Source: Nocardia albiluteola (lineage in GTDB: Bacteria; Actinomycetota; Actinomycetes; Mycobacteriales; Mycobacteriaceae). Taken from it: 64,000 nucleotides of DNA. The notes beneath the pieces were generated by a model that was not told where the DNA came from, ran no database searches, and saw only the letters and a program-made list of their open reading frames with translations. The translations under genes were made by a program, and so were the position numbers. Location: contig NZ_JAHKNI010000002.1 in NCBI RefSeq assembly GCF_018860155.1, positions 660,713 to 724,712 of the forward strand. The letters are read 5' to 3'. Position 1 is the first letter of the stretch; each line of letters starts with the position of its first letter. Below, piece by piece: positions 26,264 through 33,975 of this stretch.

Positions 26264-26610
26264 ACTGGCCTCATCCAGCTAGTGGGTCCGGTGTCCTCGT
26301 CGTCCATGCGGTCCAGTTCGTCCACCGCGGCCTGGCGGGTGGGCAGGCCGAGCTTGTCCAGGATCTCGACCGGCATCCCGGATTCGGCCAGCACCTCGCG
26401 CCGACGGGCCTTGGCCACGATCGCCGAGCGCTTGGTCAGGCGCAGGATCTCCGCGGCCAGGGCCTGTGCGCCGTAGCGATACTCGCTGCGCTCGAACTTG
26501 ATCTCGACCGGCATGCCCTGGTCGGTGGCCCGCACGCTGATGGTGCCCGAGCGGTTCGTGCTGGCGGCAACCGTGACGTTCGGTATCTGCTGCTGCTTGG
26601 GATCAGTCAT
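26260..26610 (-). CDS. Small YbaB-like ESX-associated hypothetical protein
   Basis: A 116-residue protein with a short N-terminal strand region (GTISVRATDQGMPVEIKFE), a helix (GAQALAAEILRLTKRSAIVAKARRREVL) and an acidic end. The beta-beta-helix part resembles the YbaB fold without its long first helix. It overlaps both neighbours: the NlpC/P60 gene by 8 bp and the next YbaB-like gene by 4 bp. This overlap indicates one translationally coupled unit. No specific family is assigned with confidence. Confidence 0.65.
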   Translation of the reverse strand: MTDPKQQQIPNVTVAASTNRSGTISVRATDQGMPVEIKFERSEYRYGAQALAAEILRLTKRSAIVAKARRREVLAESGMPVEILDKLGLPTRQAAVDELDRMDDEDTGPTSWMRPV

Positions 26611-27721
26611 GGGTGGGCCTGTAGAAGCCGTGGAAGTTCATATCCATGTTGGTAGTCCTTATCGGATCTATCTGGACCGGATCGCCGGCCTCGATCATCT
26701 TTCCGTTGCCGACGACCATCGCGACGTGGCCGTCCCAGATGGCCAGATCGCCGGGCTCCACATCGCCCGCGTTGATCTTCGTCGCGCCCTGGCTCTGATC
26801 GCACGCCAGGCGCGGCAGATCGACCCCGGCCTGGCCGTAGGCGTATTTCGTCAGCCCGCTGCAATCCAGCCCCTGGCCCGGGGTGTTGCCGCCCCAGACG
26901 TAGGGCGTGCCGAGGCACTTGATCGCCGACTTGACCGCCGTGGCGGCCTTCTGGTTGGGCGCCTCGACCTGGGTGCCGTCGGGCAGGGTGATCATGACGC
27001 CGCCGTGCTTACCGGGCTTGTCGCTGGTATTCGAGGCCGCTGCCACCTGGGTCGCCGACTTCGAGCCGTTGCTCGCCAGCGAGGTGAGGGCCGAGCCGCC
27101 GCTGGAGGCGACCCCGCTCAACAGCGAGGAGGCCGTGTCGACGCCGCTGCCGAGCTGGGAGACCAGCGAGGCGGTATTCACCGGGGTGCCGACCGTGGAC
27201 GGGGTCGACGGTGCGGGGGTGAGCTGGGTCATCGCGGAAGTGTGCGTATCCAGATCCGAGCGCACCTGCCCGACCACGCCGACCGCCTGGCCGAAGTGGT
27301 CGATCGCGGTGCCGACCACCGTCGTCAGACCCATCGGGGTGGTGGCGGCGGGACCGAGCACGTTCACCTGGTGCACGAAGTCCTTCAGGATGCCGGCCAG
27401 CTTCTGCTGCCCGGTCTGCACCGTGGAGGCGGCCTGGGTGACCACGTCGGCCATGCTGTTGCCGCGATCGGAGATAGTGGCCGTGGACGTCTGCACCTGC
27501 ATCGCCTTGTCCATGGCGGCATCGCCGGCACCGCCGTTCCAGGCGTTGGTCATCTGGTTGATGCCGGAACTGCCGGCCTTGTGGATGCCGTCCATCGTGT
27601 TGGAGGTCTGCCGCAGCGCATCGGACGGGCCGCCATTCGGCAGCACCCCGGTACCGAAGCTGGCCACCAGATCGACCAGCGGCTTCGCCAGCGCGTCGAG
27701 ATCAATCCCCATCACGCTCAT
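26603..27721 (-). CDS. NlpC/P60 peptidoglycan endopeptidase with ESX-type N-terminal domain
   Basis: A 372-residue protein. Residues 1 to about 170 are helical, with a WNGGAGDAAMDKA turn like WXG100 secretion targets, and there is no Sec signal peptide. A Ser/Thr/Ala-rich linker follows. The last 110 residues are an NlpC/P60 hydrolase: catalytic Cys in GLDCSGLTKYAY and His in WDGHVAMVVG, within the typical CLGTPYVWGG start. The design predicts a cell-wall hydrolase exported through an ESX system. The ATG at 27721 follows GGTGGAGGC. Its start codon overlaps the stop of a 24-codon ORF. Confidence 0.88.
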   Translation of the reverse strand: MSVMGIDLDALAKPLVDLVASFGTGVLPNGGPSDALRQTSNTMDGIHKAGSSGINQMTNAWNGGAGDAAMDKAMQVQTSTATISDRGNSMADVVTQAASTVQTGQQKLAGILKDFVHQVNVLGPAATTPMGLTTVVGTAIDHFGQAVGVVGQVRSDLDTHTSAMTQLTPAPSTPSTVGTPVNTASLVSQLGSGVDTASSLLSGVASSGGSALTSLASNGSKSATQVAAASNTSDKPGKHGGVMITLPDGTQVEAPNQKAATAVKSAIKCLGTPYVWGGNTPGQGLDCSGLTKYAYGQAGVDLPRLACDQSQGATKINAGDVEPGDLAIWDGHVAMVVGNGKMIEAGDPVQIDPIRTTNMDMNFHGFYRPTHD

Positions 27722-27792
27722 GCCTCCACCTCGCTGGCGCTCGGCTCCGGCATGAGCGTGATCACGGCTGCGTCTATCGGTCGCTCGCTCAT
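27718..27792 (-). CDS. 24-codon ORF coupled to both neighbours
   Basis: An ORF of 24 codons fills the gap between the EspC-like gene and the NlpC/P60 gene exactly. Its ATG overlaps the EspC-like stop (ATGA at 27789-27792), and its TGA overlaps the NlpC start (ATGA at 27718-27721). It begins [17 protein letters not shown]. Both junctions share the bases GCATGAGCG. It could be a real micropeptide, a coupling device that passes ribosomes to the hydrolase gene, or a remnant of duplication. Confidence 0.45.
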   Translation of the reverse strand: MSERPIDAAVITLMPEPSASEVEA

Positions 27793-28112
27793 GCCTGCAG
27801 CCTCTCCTGCGCCTTCTGCATCGCCGCGACGCGATCGGCATCGGATTCGGAGTAGCTGACCGCGGCGCCCGCGGCGGCGGTGCCGAGCGTGCCCATGACG
27901 GCGGACAGCTGGCTGATCGAGGCGACGTGCCCGGCATGGGCGGCGGAATATGCGGTGACGAAATCGCCGCCGACGAGGCCGAAGATGGGGCCCAGCAGCA
28001 CCGGGTCCGCGGCGACCGCGGCGGCCGCTGCGGAAGCGAGCTCTCCGGCCAGGCCGCCGGCCGTCGCGCTGTAGGCGCCGACGCCCTCGGTGTCGACCGA
28101 GATCTTGGTCAT
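27789..28112 (-). CDS. EspC-like type VII secretion target
   Basis: A 107-residue Ala/Gly-rich helical protein (start [25 protein letters not shown]) matching the ESX-1 EspC/DUF2580 type of small secreted substrates: first helix, a short central turn ([19 protein letters not shown]), second helix, and a charged C-terminus. It is the first gene of the second ESX-substrate-like operon. The ATG at 28112 follows GGGGGAAG. The secretion machinery is not in this window. A partner role with the NlpC/P60 protein is inferred from the operon. Confidence 0.75.
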   Translation of the reverse strand: MTKISVDTEGVGAYSATAGGLAGELASAAAAAVAADPVLLGPIFGLVGGDFVTAYSAAHAGHVASISQLSAVMGTLGTAAAGAAVSYSESDADRVAAMQKAQERLQA

Positions 28113-28257
28113 CACTTCCCCCATCGTGCTCGTCTGCTGGCAGATTACGTCATCCGAGTACTTTGACGCAGGCACCGCGAGTACGGTTCCACCCCTCGGA
28201 CGAGAAAATCATCCGCGGGTGCGGATTACGAACCCCTACAGACCTTATCGTTCCCTC

Positions 28258-28881
28258 ATGCGAACGCACATCGTAGACCATCCGCTCGCCGCCGCCCTGC
28301 TGACGACCATGCGCGACGCGCGCACGCCCAACCCGGCGTTCCGCGGCGCCCTGCGCGATCTCACCGGAATCCTGATCTACGAGGCACTGCGGGAGGCGCC
28401 GCTGGCGACGTTCGAGGTCACCACGCCGGTCGCGATCACCCAGGGCGCGCGGCTGGCGCACCCGCCGCTGCTGGTGCCGGTGCTGCGGGCCGGGCTGGGC
28501 ATGGTGGACGCGGCCAGCGAGCTGATCCCCGAATCGCGCGTGGGATTCGTCGGCATCGCCCGCGACGAGCAGACCCACCAGCCGGTCCCGTACATGGAGT
28601 CGCTGCCCGAAAGCCTCGCCGGGCTACCGGTTTTCGTGCTGGACCCGATGCTGGCCACGGGCGGCTCGATGCGGCACACGCTGGAGCTGCTGGCCGCGCG
28701 CGAGGCCACCGACATCACCGCGGTCTGTGTCGTCGCCGCGCCCGAGGGAGTGGCCGCGCTGGAACGGTCGGGGCTGCCGGTGCGCCTGGTTACCGCGGCC
28801 GTGGATGCCGGACTGAATGCGGACGCCTACATCGTCCCGGGTCTGGGGGACGCGGGCGATCGCCAGTTCGGGCCGCGCTGA
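28258..28881 (+). CDS. upp: Uracil phosphoribosyltransferase
   Basis: Converts uracil and PRPP to UMP in pyrimidine salvage. At 207 residues it is the usual size. The PRPP-binding loop is DPMLATGGS, and the uracil-site end [15 protein letters not shown] is complete. The ATG at 28258 is used because homology ([17 protein letters not shown]) starts right after it; a longer frame reaches into the divergent EspC-like promoter. It is divergent from the ESX-like operon and converges with pmm. Confidence 0.97.
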   Translation: MRTHIVDHPLAAALLTTMRDARTPNPAFRGALRDLTGILIYEALREAPLATFEVTTPVAITQGARLAHPPLLVPVLRAGLGMVDAASELIPESRVGFVGIARDEQTHQPVPYMESLPESLAGLPVFVLDPMLATGGSMRHTLELLAAREATDITAVCVVAAPEGVAALERSGLPVRLVTAAVDAGLNADAYIVPGLGDAGDRQFGPR

Positions 28882-28983
28882 GCGTTCCCGCCCCGAGGTG
28901 TCCGGTCCGGATGGACAGGCGGGCCGCCACGTGGCGATACGGGCTGCGTCCCGCAGCCGTGCGTCGGGAGGCACAGCGGCAGC

Positions 28984-30540
28984 TCAGAGGTTCTCGAAAT
29001 ACTTGCGGAGCTCCGATAAGCGCTGTGCGGCAATTCGTTTCGCCTCGGACAGCGCCTCCCGTGACGAAACCTGTTCCACCACTTCCAGATAGCACTTGAG
29101 CTTCGGCTCGGTGCCCGAGGGGCGGACCACGATCCGCTGTGCGGCCCCCTCGAAGATCAGTGCGTCCGTGCGCATCGCGCCGCGCACCTGCCCCATATCG
29201 GTGCAGGTGACCGGCTCACCGGCGATGCTCTCCGGCGGGGTCTGTCGCAGCCGCGCGACCACGGCCGCGGCGGCGGCCTGATCCGCCAGCCGCAGCGCGA
29301 CCTGATCGCCCGCGTGCAGGCCGAATTCGAGGGCATAGTCGTCGAGCAGGTCCAGCGGGCCCCGGCCCTGCGCGCGCAGCCGGGCGACGAGCTCGGCGGC
29401 CGCGACGGCCGCGGAGATGCCGTCCTTGTCCCGCACCGCGGCCGGGTCGACGCAGTGGCCGATCGCCTCCTCGTACGCGTACACGAGCCCATCGCCCGCT
29501 CGCGCAAGCCATTTGAAGCCGGTGAGGGTTTCCGCGTAGCGGGCGCCGCGCGCCGGGGCCAGCTTGCTCAGCAGCCGCGACGAGACGATCGTCGTGGCCG
29601 CCAGCGCGTTCGCGGGCGCGCCGCGCAGCACGAAATCGCCCAGCAGCGTGCCGGTCTCGTCGCCGCGCAGCATCCGCCAGCCATGCGGGCCGCGCACGCC
29701 CAGCGCGCACCGGTCGGCATCGGGGTCCAGCGCGATCGCCAGGTCGGCCCCGGTCCGCTCGGCCAGCGCCAGCAGCAGATCCGACGCCCCGGGTTCCTCC
29801 GGATTCGGGAACGCGACCGTCGGAAAGTCCGGATCCGGCGCGAACTGCTCGCTCACCACGTGCACGTCCCCGAATCCGGCCGCGGCCAGCGCCGCCACGG
29901 CGAGCTCGCCGCCGACACCGTGCATCGCGGTGAGCGCGATCCTGAGATCGTTGCGCCGCACGGTCGCCTCCCGACCGCCCAGACGCTCGGGAAGCGAGGC
30001 GACGCGGGCGAGGTACCGGCGCACGATCTCCTCGCCGAGATCGTCCACGGAGGCATCGGCGGGCAGCGCGAGCGCGCTCGGAGCGGGCGCGGTGGGCAGG
30101 GGATCGGCGCGCGGAATCGGTTCGCGCACAGCCTCGATGCACTTCTCGATCTCGGCGTCGGCGGGCGGGATCAGCTGCGATCCGCCGTCGAGGTACACCT
30201 TGTATCCGTTATCGGTGGCGGGATTGTGCGAGGCGGTGATCTGCACCCCGGCCACCGCGCCCAGCTCGCGCACGGCGAACGCGACGACGGGTGTCGGCAG
30301 CGGGCGCGGCAGCGGCAGCACCGAGAATCCGGCCGCGGCAAGCACTTCCGCCGCGGCGTCGGCGAAATCCACCGAGCCGTGCCGGGCGTCGCGCCCGACG
30401 ATCACCAGCCCCCCGCCCAGGCAACGTCCCCGCAGCCATTCGGCCAGCCCCGCGGTCGCCCGCGACACCGTCTCCACGTTCATCCCGTCCGGACCGTCCC
30501 GCAGCGGACCCCGCAGACCGGCTGTCCCGAATCGCAGCAT
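28984..30540 (-). CDS. pmmB: Phosphomannomutase/phosphopentomutase-type alpha-D-phosphohexomutase
   Basis: A 518-residue phosphosugar mutase. The catalytic phosphoserine loop is TASHNPATDNGYKVY, the metal site is DPDADR, the sugar-binding loop is in the third domain, and the phosphate-binding loop is RPSGTEPKLK near the end. It probably interconverts sugar-1- and sugar-6- (or 5-) phosphates; sitting next to deoD, a phosphopentomutase role in nucleoside catabolism is plausible. The ATG at 30540 has AGGGAG upstream. The protein starts directly at the LRFGTAGLRG block, without the short helical extension usual in PmmB proteins. Confidence 0.92.
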   Translation of the reverse strand: MLRFGTAGLRGPLRDGPDGMNVETVSRATAGLAEWLRGRCLGGGLVIVGRDARHGSVDFADAAAEVLAAAGFSVLPLPRPLPTPVVAFAVRELGAVAGVQITASHNPATDNGYKVYLDGGSQLIPPADAEIEKCIEAVREPIPRADPLPTAPAPSALALPADASVDDLGEEIVRRYLARVASLPERLGGREATVRRNDLRIALTAMHGVGGELAVAALAAAGFGDVHVVSEQFAPDPDFPTVAFPNPEEPGASDLLLALAERTGADLAIALDPDADRCALGVRGPHGWRMLRGDETGTLLGDFVLRGAPANALAATTIVSSRLLSKLAPARGARYAETLTGFKWLARAGDGLVYAYEEAIGHCVDPAAVRDKDGISAAVAAAELVARLRAQGRGPLDLLDDYALEFGLHAGDQVALRLADQAAAAAVVARLRQTPPESIAGEPVTCTDMGQVRGAMRTDALIFEGAAQRIVVRPSGTEPKLKCYLEVVEQVSSREALSEAKRIAAQRLSELRKYFENL

Positions 30541-30676
30541 CGGTATCTCCCTTCGACGAGAACAGCTTCCGGTGGTCGCATCCCAGCCGGAGATCCGCAC
30601 CCGCGGAGTTCCGACGTCTCGCTCCGATGAGAACGCGGCCGGTCCGGACGACCTGGCGAACCGGACGCGCGTCGCG

Positions 30677-31456
30677 TCAGATGCGTTCCAGCACACCGCG
30701 CAGCAGCTTGCCCAGCCGCGGTGCGGCCGCGTGTCCCTCGGCGAGTACCTCCGCGTGCGAGAGGTGGGCGCCGGTGACCCCGGCGGCCAGGTTCGTGACC
30801 AGCGAGATGCCCAGCACCCGGGCGCCCAGGGCGCGGCAGGCGATCGCCTCGAGGACCGTGGACATGCCGACCAGATCTGCCCCCATGACGCCGAGCATGC
30901 GGATCTCGGCGGGCGTCTCGTACTGCGGTCCGGTCAGGCCCGCGTAGACGCCCTCGGTCAGCGCCGGGTCGACTTCCCGCGCGAGCGCGCGCAGTTCGGG
31001 ATCCCACGCGTCGACCAGGTCGACGAAGGTCGCGCCGGTGAGCGGGGTGCGCCCGGTCAGATTGATGTGATCGCCGATCAGCACCGGCTCACCGACGCGC
31101 AGGCCGGGACGGATCCCTCCGGCCGCGTTGGTCAGCACCACGGTGTCCGCGCCGGCCGCGACGGCGGTGCGCACTCCATGCACCACCTGCGCCGGCTCAT
31201 GACCCTCGTAGAGATGCTGACGGCCCATCATCAGCAATACGGGCGAATCGTCCACCGGCACCGAGTGCACAGTGCCCAGATGCCCCTGGGCGGTCGGCGT
31301 GTCGAAGCCCGGCAGCTCGGCCATCGGCACCGTCGCCACCGGATTGCCGATCTCGGCGGCCGCCTCCTGCCAGCCCGAGCCGAGCACCACCGCGATCCGG
31401 TGGCGTGCAACTCCCGTACGTTCGGCGATCGCCGCGGCGGCCTGTTCGGCAAGCAT
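30677..31456 (-). CDS. deoD: Purine nucleoside phosphorylase
   Basis: Phosphorolysis of inosine and guanosine to base and (deoxy)ribose-1-phosphate. The 259-residue sequence is of the trimeric PNP/MTAP class: the N-terminal phosphate loop [24 protein letters not shown], and the purine-site [16 protein letters not shown]. Mycobacterial deoD (Rv3307) is this type and also lies beside pmmB. The pmm gene follows 136 bp downstream on the same strand. Upstream is the GC-rich repeat array. Confidence 0.95.
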   Translation of the reverse strand: MLAEQAAAAIAERTGVARHRIAVVLGSGWQEAAAEIGNPVATVPMAELPGFDTPTAQGHLGTVHSVPVDDSPVLLMMGRQHLYEGHEPAQVVHGVRTAVAAGADTVVLTNAAGGIRPGLRVGEPVLIGDHINLTGRTPLTGATFVDLVDAWDPELRALAREVDPALTEGVYAGLTGPQYETPAEIRMLGVMGADLVGMSTVLEAIACRALGARVLGISLVTNLAAGVTGAHLSHAEVLAEGHAAAPRLGKLLRGVLERI

Positions 31457-31509
31457 GCGGCCAACGATAGTGCGCCCGCGCCCGTCCCGCGCGCCCGGCC
31501 GACCCCGTG

Positions 31510-32067
31510 CACGGCTTACGACACGGCCGGCCTAGCGCCTGTGCACGGCTTACGACACGGCCCGGCCGAGCGTCCGTGCCGGGCCTGCGACACGCTCCGG
31601 CCGAGCACCCTCGCCCGGCCTACGACATGGGCCAGGCCGAGCACCCACGCCCGGCCTGCGGCATGGGCCAGGCCGAGCACCCGTGCCCGACCTGCGACTC
31701 TGCCCGGCTTGCGGCCGGGCCCGGCCGAGCGCCCGTGCCCGGCTTGCGGCACGGCCCGCCCGGCCGCGTGTCCGGCCTCCGACGCCGCCCGGCCGTGTGT
31801 CCGGCCTGCGACGCCGCCCGGCCGTGTGTCCGGCCTGCGACGCCGCCCGGCCGTGTGTCCGGCCTGCGACGCCGCCCGGCCGCGTGTCCGGCCTGCGACG
31901 CCGCCCGGCCGCGTGTCCGGCCTGTGGCACGGCCCGGCCGCGCGCCCGTGCCCGGCCTGCGACATAGCCCCGCCGCGCGCCCGTGCCCGGCCTGCGACAT
32001 AGCCCCGCCGCGCGCCCGTGCCCGCCTGCGACACCGCGCGGCCGAGCGCCCGTGCGGTGTCGCAGGC
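31510..32067. repeat. Non-coding GC-rich tandem repeat array (29-bp and about 35-bp units)
   Basis: About 560 bases of head-to-tail repeats built on a GGCCTGCGAC core. The middle holds five contiguous 29-bp units (31769-31913) that differ at one or two bases, each starting TGTCCGGCCT. The sides are more diverged 34-36-bp units, including two identical 35-bp copies at 31947-31981 and 31982-32016. Because 29 and 35 are not multiples of three and several frames stay open on both strands, this is not coding. Each unit contains a CGGCC/GGCCG pair that can form a small hairpin. The array fills the region between divergent deoD and rnz. Confidence 0.9.
32024..32067. terminator. Perfect 14-bp hairpin closing the repeat array
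   Basis: GCCTGCGACACCGC (32024-32037) pairs perfectly with GCGGTGTCGCAGGC (32054-32067) around a 16-base loop. The left arm is the repeat core and the right arm is an inverted copy of it. It could end transcription entering from either side or act as a structured RNA element; there is no T-run. Confidence 0.5.
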
Positions 32068-32152
32068 CGGTTCGCGTCGCCCCGGCCTGGTACCGTCGCG
32101 CTGGCCCGGATGGACCGCGGGCGAAAGCACTACCGGAATGCGGGGGAGAACA

Positions 32153-32296
32153 ATGAGATCGACACCCGCGCTACGGTGCACGGAGCGCGTCGTCCGGGCA
32201 GGGATGTCCGGCTCGGTCCGCATCGTGCGGGCGCTCCACCCCGGCGCGCGCCCGGCCGCCCGGCGTCGATCGGTCGCGCGCGGGAGCGACAGGTGA
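32153..32296 (+). CDS. Possible 47-residue basic leader ORF upstream of rnz
   Basis: An ATG at 32153 stands 5-6 bases after GGGGGAG, a strong ribosome binding site, and opens a 47-codon frame whose TGA (32294-32296) overlaps the rnz GTG (GTGA). The predicted peptide is Arg-rich with no recognised family. The site and the coupling argue that ribosomes translate it; composition alone does not. Confidence 0.35.
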   Translation: MRSTPALRCTERVVRAGMSGSVRIVRALHPGARPAARRRSVARGSDR

Positions 32297-33207
32297 ATGC
32301 GGCGCGAGAGCTCGTCGTGCTGGGAACGGCGAGCCAGGTGCCCACCCGCGAGCGCAACCACAACGGCTATCTGCTGCGCTGGGATTCGGAGGGGGTGCTG
32401 TTCGATCCCGGTGAGGGCACCCAGCGGCAGATGTCTTTCGCGGGCGTCGCCGCCAATTCCGTCACCCGGATCTGCCTGACCCACTTCCACGGCGATCACT
32501 GTCTCGGCCTGCCCGGGGTGCTCGCCAGGCTGAATCTGGATCAGGTCGCGCACCCGGTCGACGTGTGCTTCCCGGAGTCGGGCCGCGAGTTCTACCTTCG
32601 CCTTCGCGACGTGGTGCCGTGGTTTCCGGGCCTGCGGGAGGGGCCGGTCGCGGCCCCGGGCCCGATTCCGCTGCCCGGCATGCCGTTCGAGCTCGAGGCG
32701 GTGCGGCTCGATCACCGCATCGATACCTTCGGCTACCGGATCGTCGAACCGGACGGCCGCCGGATGCTGCCGCGCAGGCTCGCCGAATTCGGCATCGCCG
32801 GCCCGGATATCGGCCGCCTGCAACGCGAGGGCGCGCTGGTCGCTGGAGGCCGGACCATCACCCTCGACGACGTCTCCACCGTGCGCCGCGGCCAGCGCTT
32901 CGCCTTCGTGATGGATACCCGCATGTGCGGCGGCGTAGAGGAATTGGCGCAGGACGCGGACATGCTGGTGATCGAGGCGACCTTCCTGGACCGCGATGCC
33001 GGGCTGGCCCGGGACTACGGCCACCTCACCGCGGCCGAGGCCGCCCGGGCGGCGCAGGCCGCGGGCGTGCGCACCCTGGTGCTGACGCACTTCTCCCAGC
33101 GCTACGCCGACCTGGAGGGACACCGGCTCGAGGCCGCGAAATACTTCGACGGAGAGCTGGTGATCGCGCGGGATCTGATGCGCGTCCCGGTACCGACCCG
33201 TCGGTAA
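32293..33207 (+). CDS. rnz: Ribonuclease Z (tRNA 3' processing endonuclease)
   Basis: Metallo-beta-lactamase-fold nuclease that removes 3' trailers from tRNA precursors. The 304-residue protein shows the zinc motif [13 protein letters not shown], the following [11 protein letters not shown], an Asp in FVMDTRMC, and the terminal His motif LTHFSQRY. The start is the GTG at 32293; the frame stays open far upstream, but only across the non-coding repeat array. It overlaps a possible small ORF by 4 bp and is followed 14 bp later by an enoyl-CoA hydratase-like gene. Confidence 0.93.
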   Translation: MNAARELVVLGTASQVPTRERNHNGYLLRWDSEGVLFDPGEGTQRQMSFAGVAANSVTRICLTHFHGDHCLGLPGVLARLNLDQVAHPVDVCFPESGREFYLRLRDVVPWFPGLREGPVAAPGPIPLPGMPFELEAVRLDHRIDTFGYRIVEPDGRRMLPRRLAEFGIAGPDIGRLQREGALVAGGRTITLDDVSTVRRGQRFAFVMDTRMCGGVEELAQDADMLVIEATFLDRDAGLARDYGHLTAAEAARAAQAAGVRTLVLTHFSQRYADLEGHRLEAAKYFDGELVIARDLMRVPVPTRR

Positions 33208-33221
33208 CTTATCCTCGGGCT

Positions 33222-33923
33222 ATGCCGCATTTGGAACGTGACGGGGACGTATTCGTCCTCTACCTCGGCAACGAGGGTCAGACCGACACCGAGAACCGCT
33301 TCCACCCCGACTGGATCGACACCTTCCACGCCCTGCTGGACGAGGCCGAGGCCAGCCAGGGCCCGGCCGCGCTGGTAACCGTCTCGACGGGCAAGTTCTA
33401 CAGCAACGGCCTGGACACCGACTGGCTGTTCGGCAACTTCGACAGGAACTGCTGGTACCTGGACCGGGTGCACAGCATGTACAGCCGCCTGCTGACCTTC
33501 CCCATGGCGACCGTCGCCGCGGTGAACGGCCACGCCTTCGGGGCGGGTGCCATGCTGGCCACCTCGCACGACTTCCGGGTCATGCGCGCGGACCGCGGCT
33601 ACTGGTGCCTGCCGGAGGTGCATCTGGGCATGCCCTTCACGGTCGCGATGAACGCGCTGGTCACCGAGCGCCTGACGAATCAGGTGGCGGTCGAGGCGAT
33701 GACCACCGGCCGCCGCTACGCCGCGAACGACGCGATCGCCGCCGGCATCGTCGACGCGAAGGCGGACGCGGACGCGTTGCTGGGCACCGCGGTGGAGCGG
33801 GCCGCCGCGCTGGCGGCCAACCGCAAGCCGAACCTGCCGGTCATCAAGCGCGCCCTGCACGGCCGGGCGCTGGCGGGCCTGGCGGTGGAGACAACGCCGG
33901 AGAATCTCGCGTTCGCCCCCTGA
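33222..33923 (+). CDS. Enoyl-CoA hydratase/isomerase family protein
   Basis: A 233-residue crotonase-fold protein. The oxyanion-hole segments are TVSTGKFYSNGLD (near residue 50) and the glycine-rich AAVNGHAFGAGAMLA (near residue 100). It is close to eukaryotic ECI/peroxisomal delta-3,delta-2-enoyl-CoA isomerase-like members, with the LPEVHLGMPF segment downstream. It acts on some acyl-CoA, but hydratase versus isomerase cannot be decided. No ribosome binding site is visible and a possible -10 (TATCCT) ends six bases before the ATG, so a leaderless mRNA is possible. Confidence 0.9.
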   Translation: MPHLERDGDVFVLYLGNEGQTDTENRFHPDWIDTFHALLDEAEASQGPAALVTVSTGKFYSNGLDTDWLFGNFDRNCWYLDRVHSMYSRLLTFPMATVAAVNGHAFGAGAMLATSHDFRVMRADRGYWCLPEVHLGMPFTVAMNALVTERLTNQVAVEAMTTGRRYAANDAIAAGIVDAKADADALLGTAVERAAALAANRKPNLPVIKRALHGRALAGLAVETTPENLAFAP

Positions 33924-33975
33924 TCGCCCGCCGCCCTTCTCACCGTTTCCGGTGGTTGGTGCCAGACTAGGTGCC

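Noticed and set aside
31510..32067. CRISPR array
   Set aside because: Units are contiguous or diverge gradually; there are no unique spacers of constant length and no cas genes nearby.
31507..32292. rnz extended upstream through the repeats
   Set aside because: RNase Z family similarity begins at the GTG at 32293, and the upstream part is repeat-derived low-complexity sequence.
31516..33123. Long minus-strand frame across the repeat array and rnz
   Set aside because: It is opposite to rnz and runs through frame-breaking 29-bp repeats. Its Gly/Arg/Ala repeats are a by-product of GC-rich DNA.
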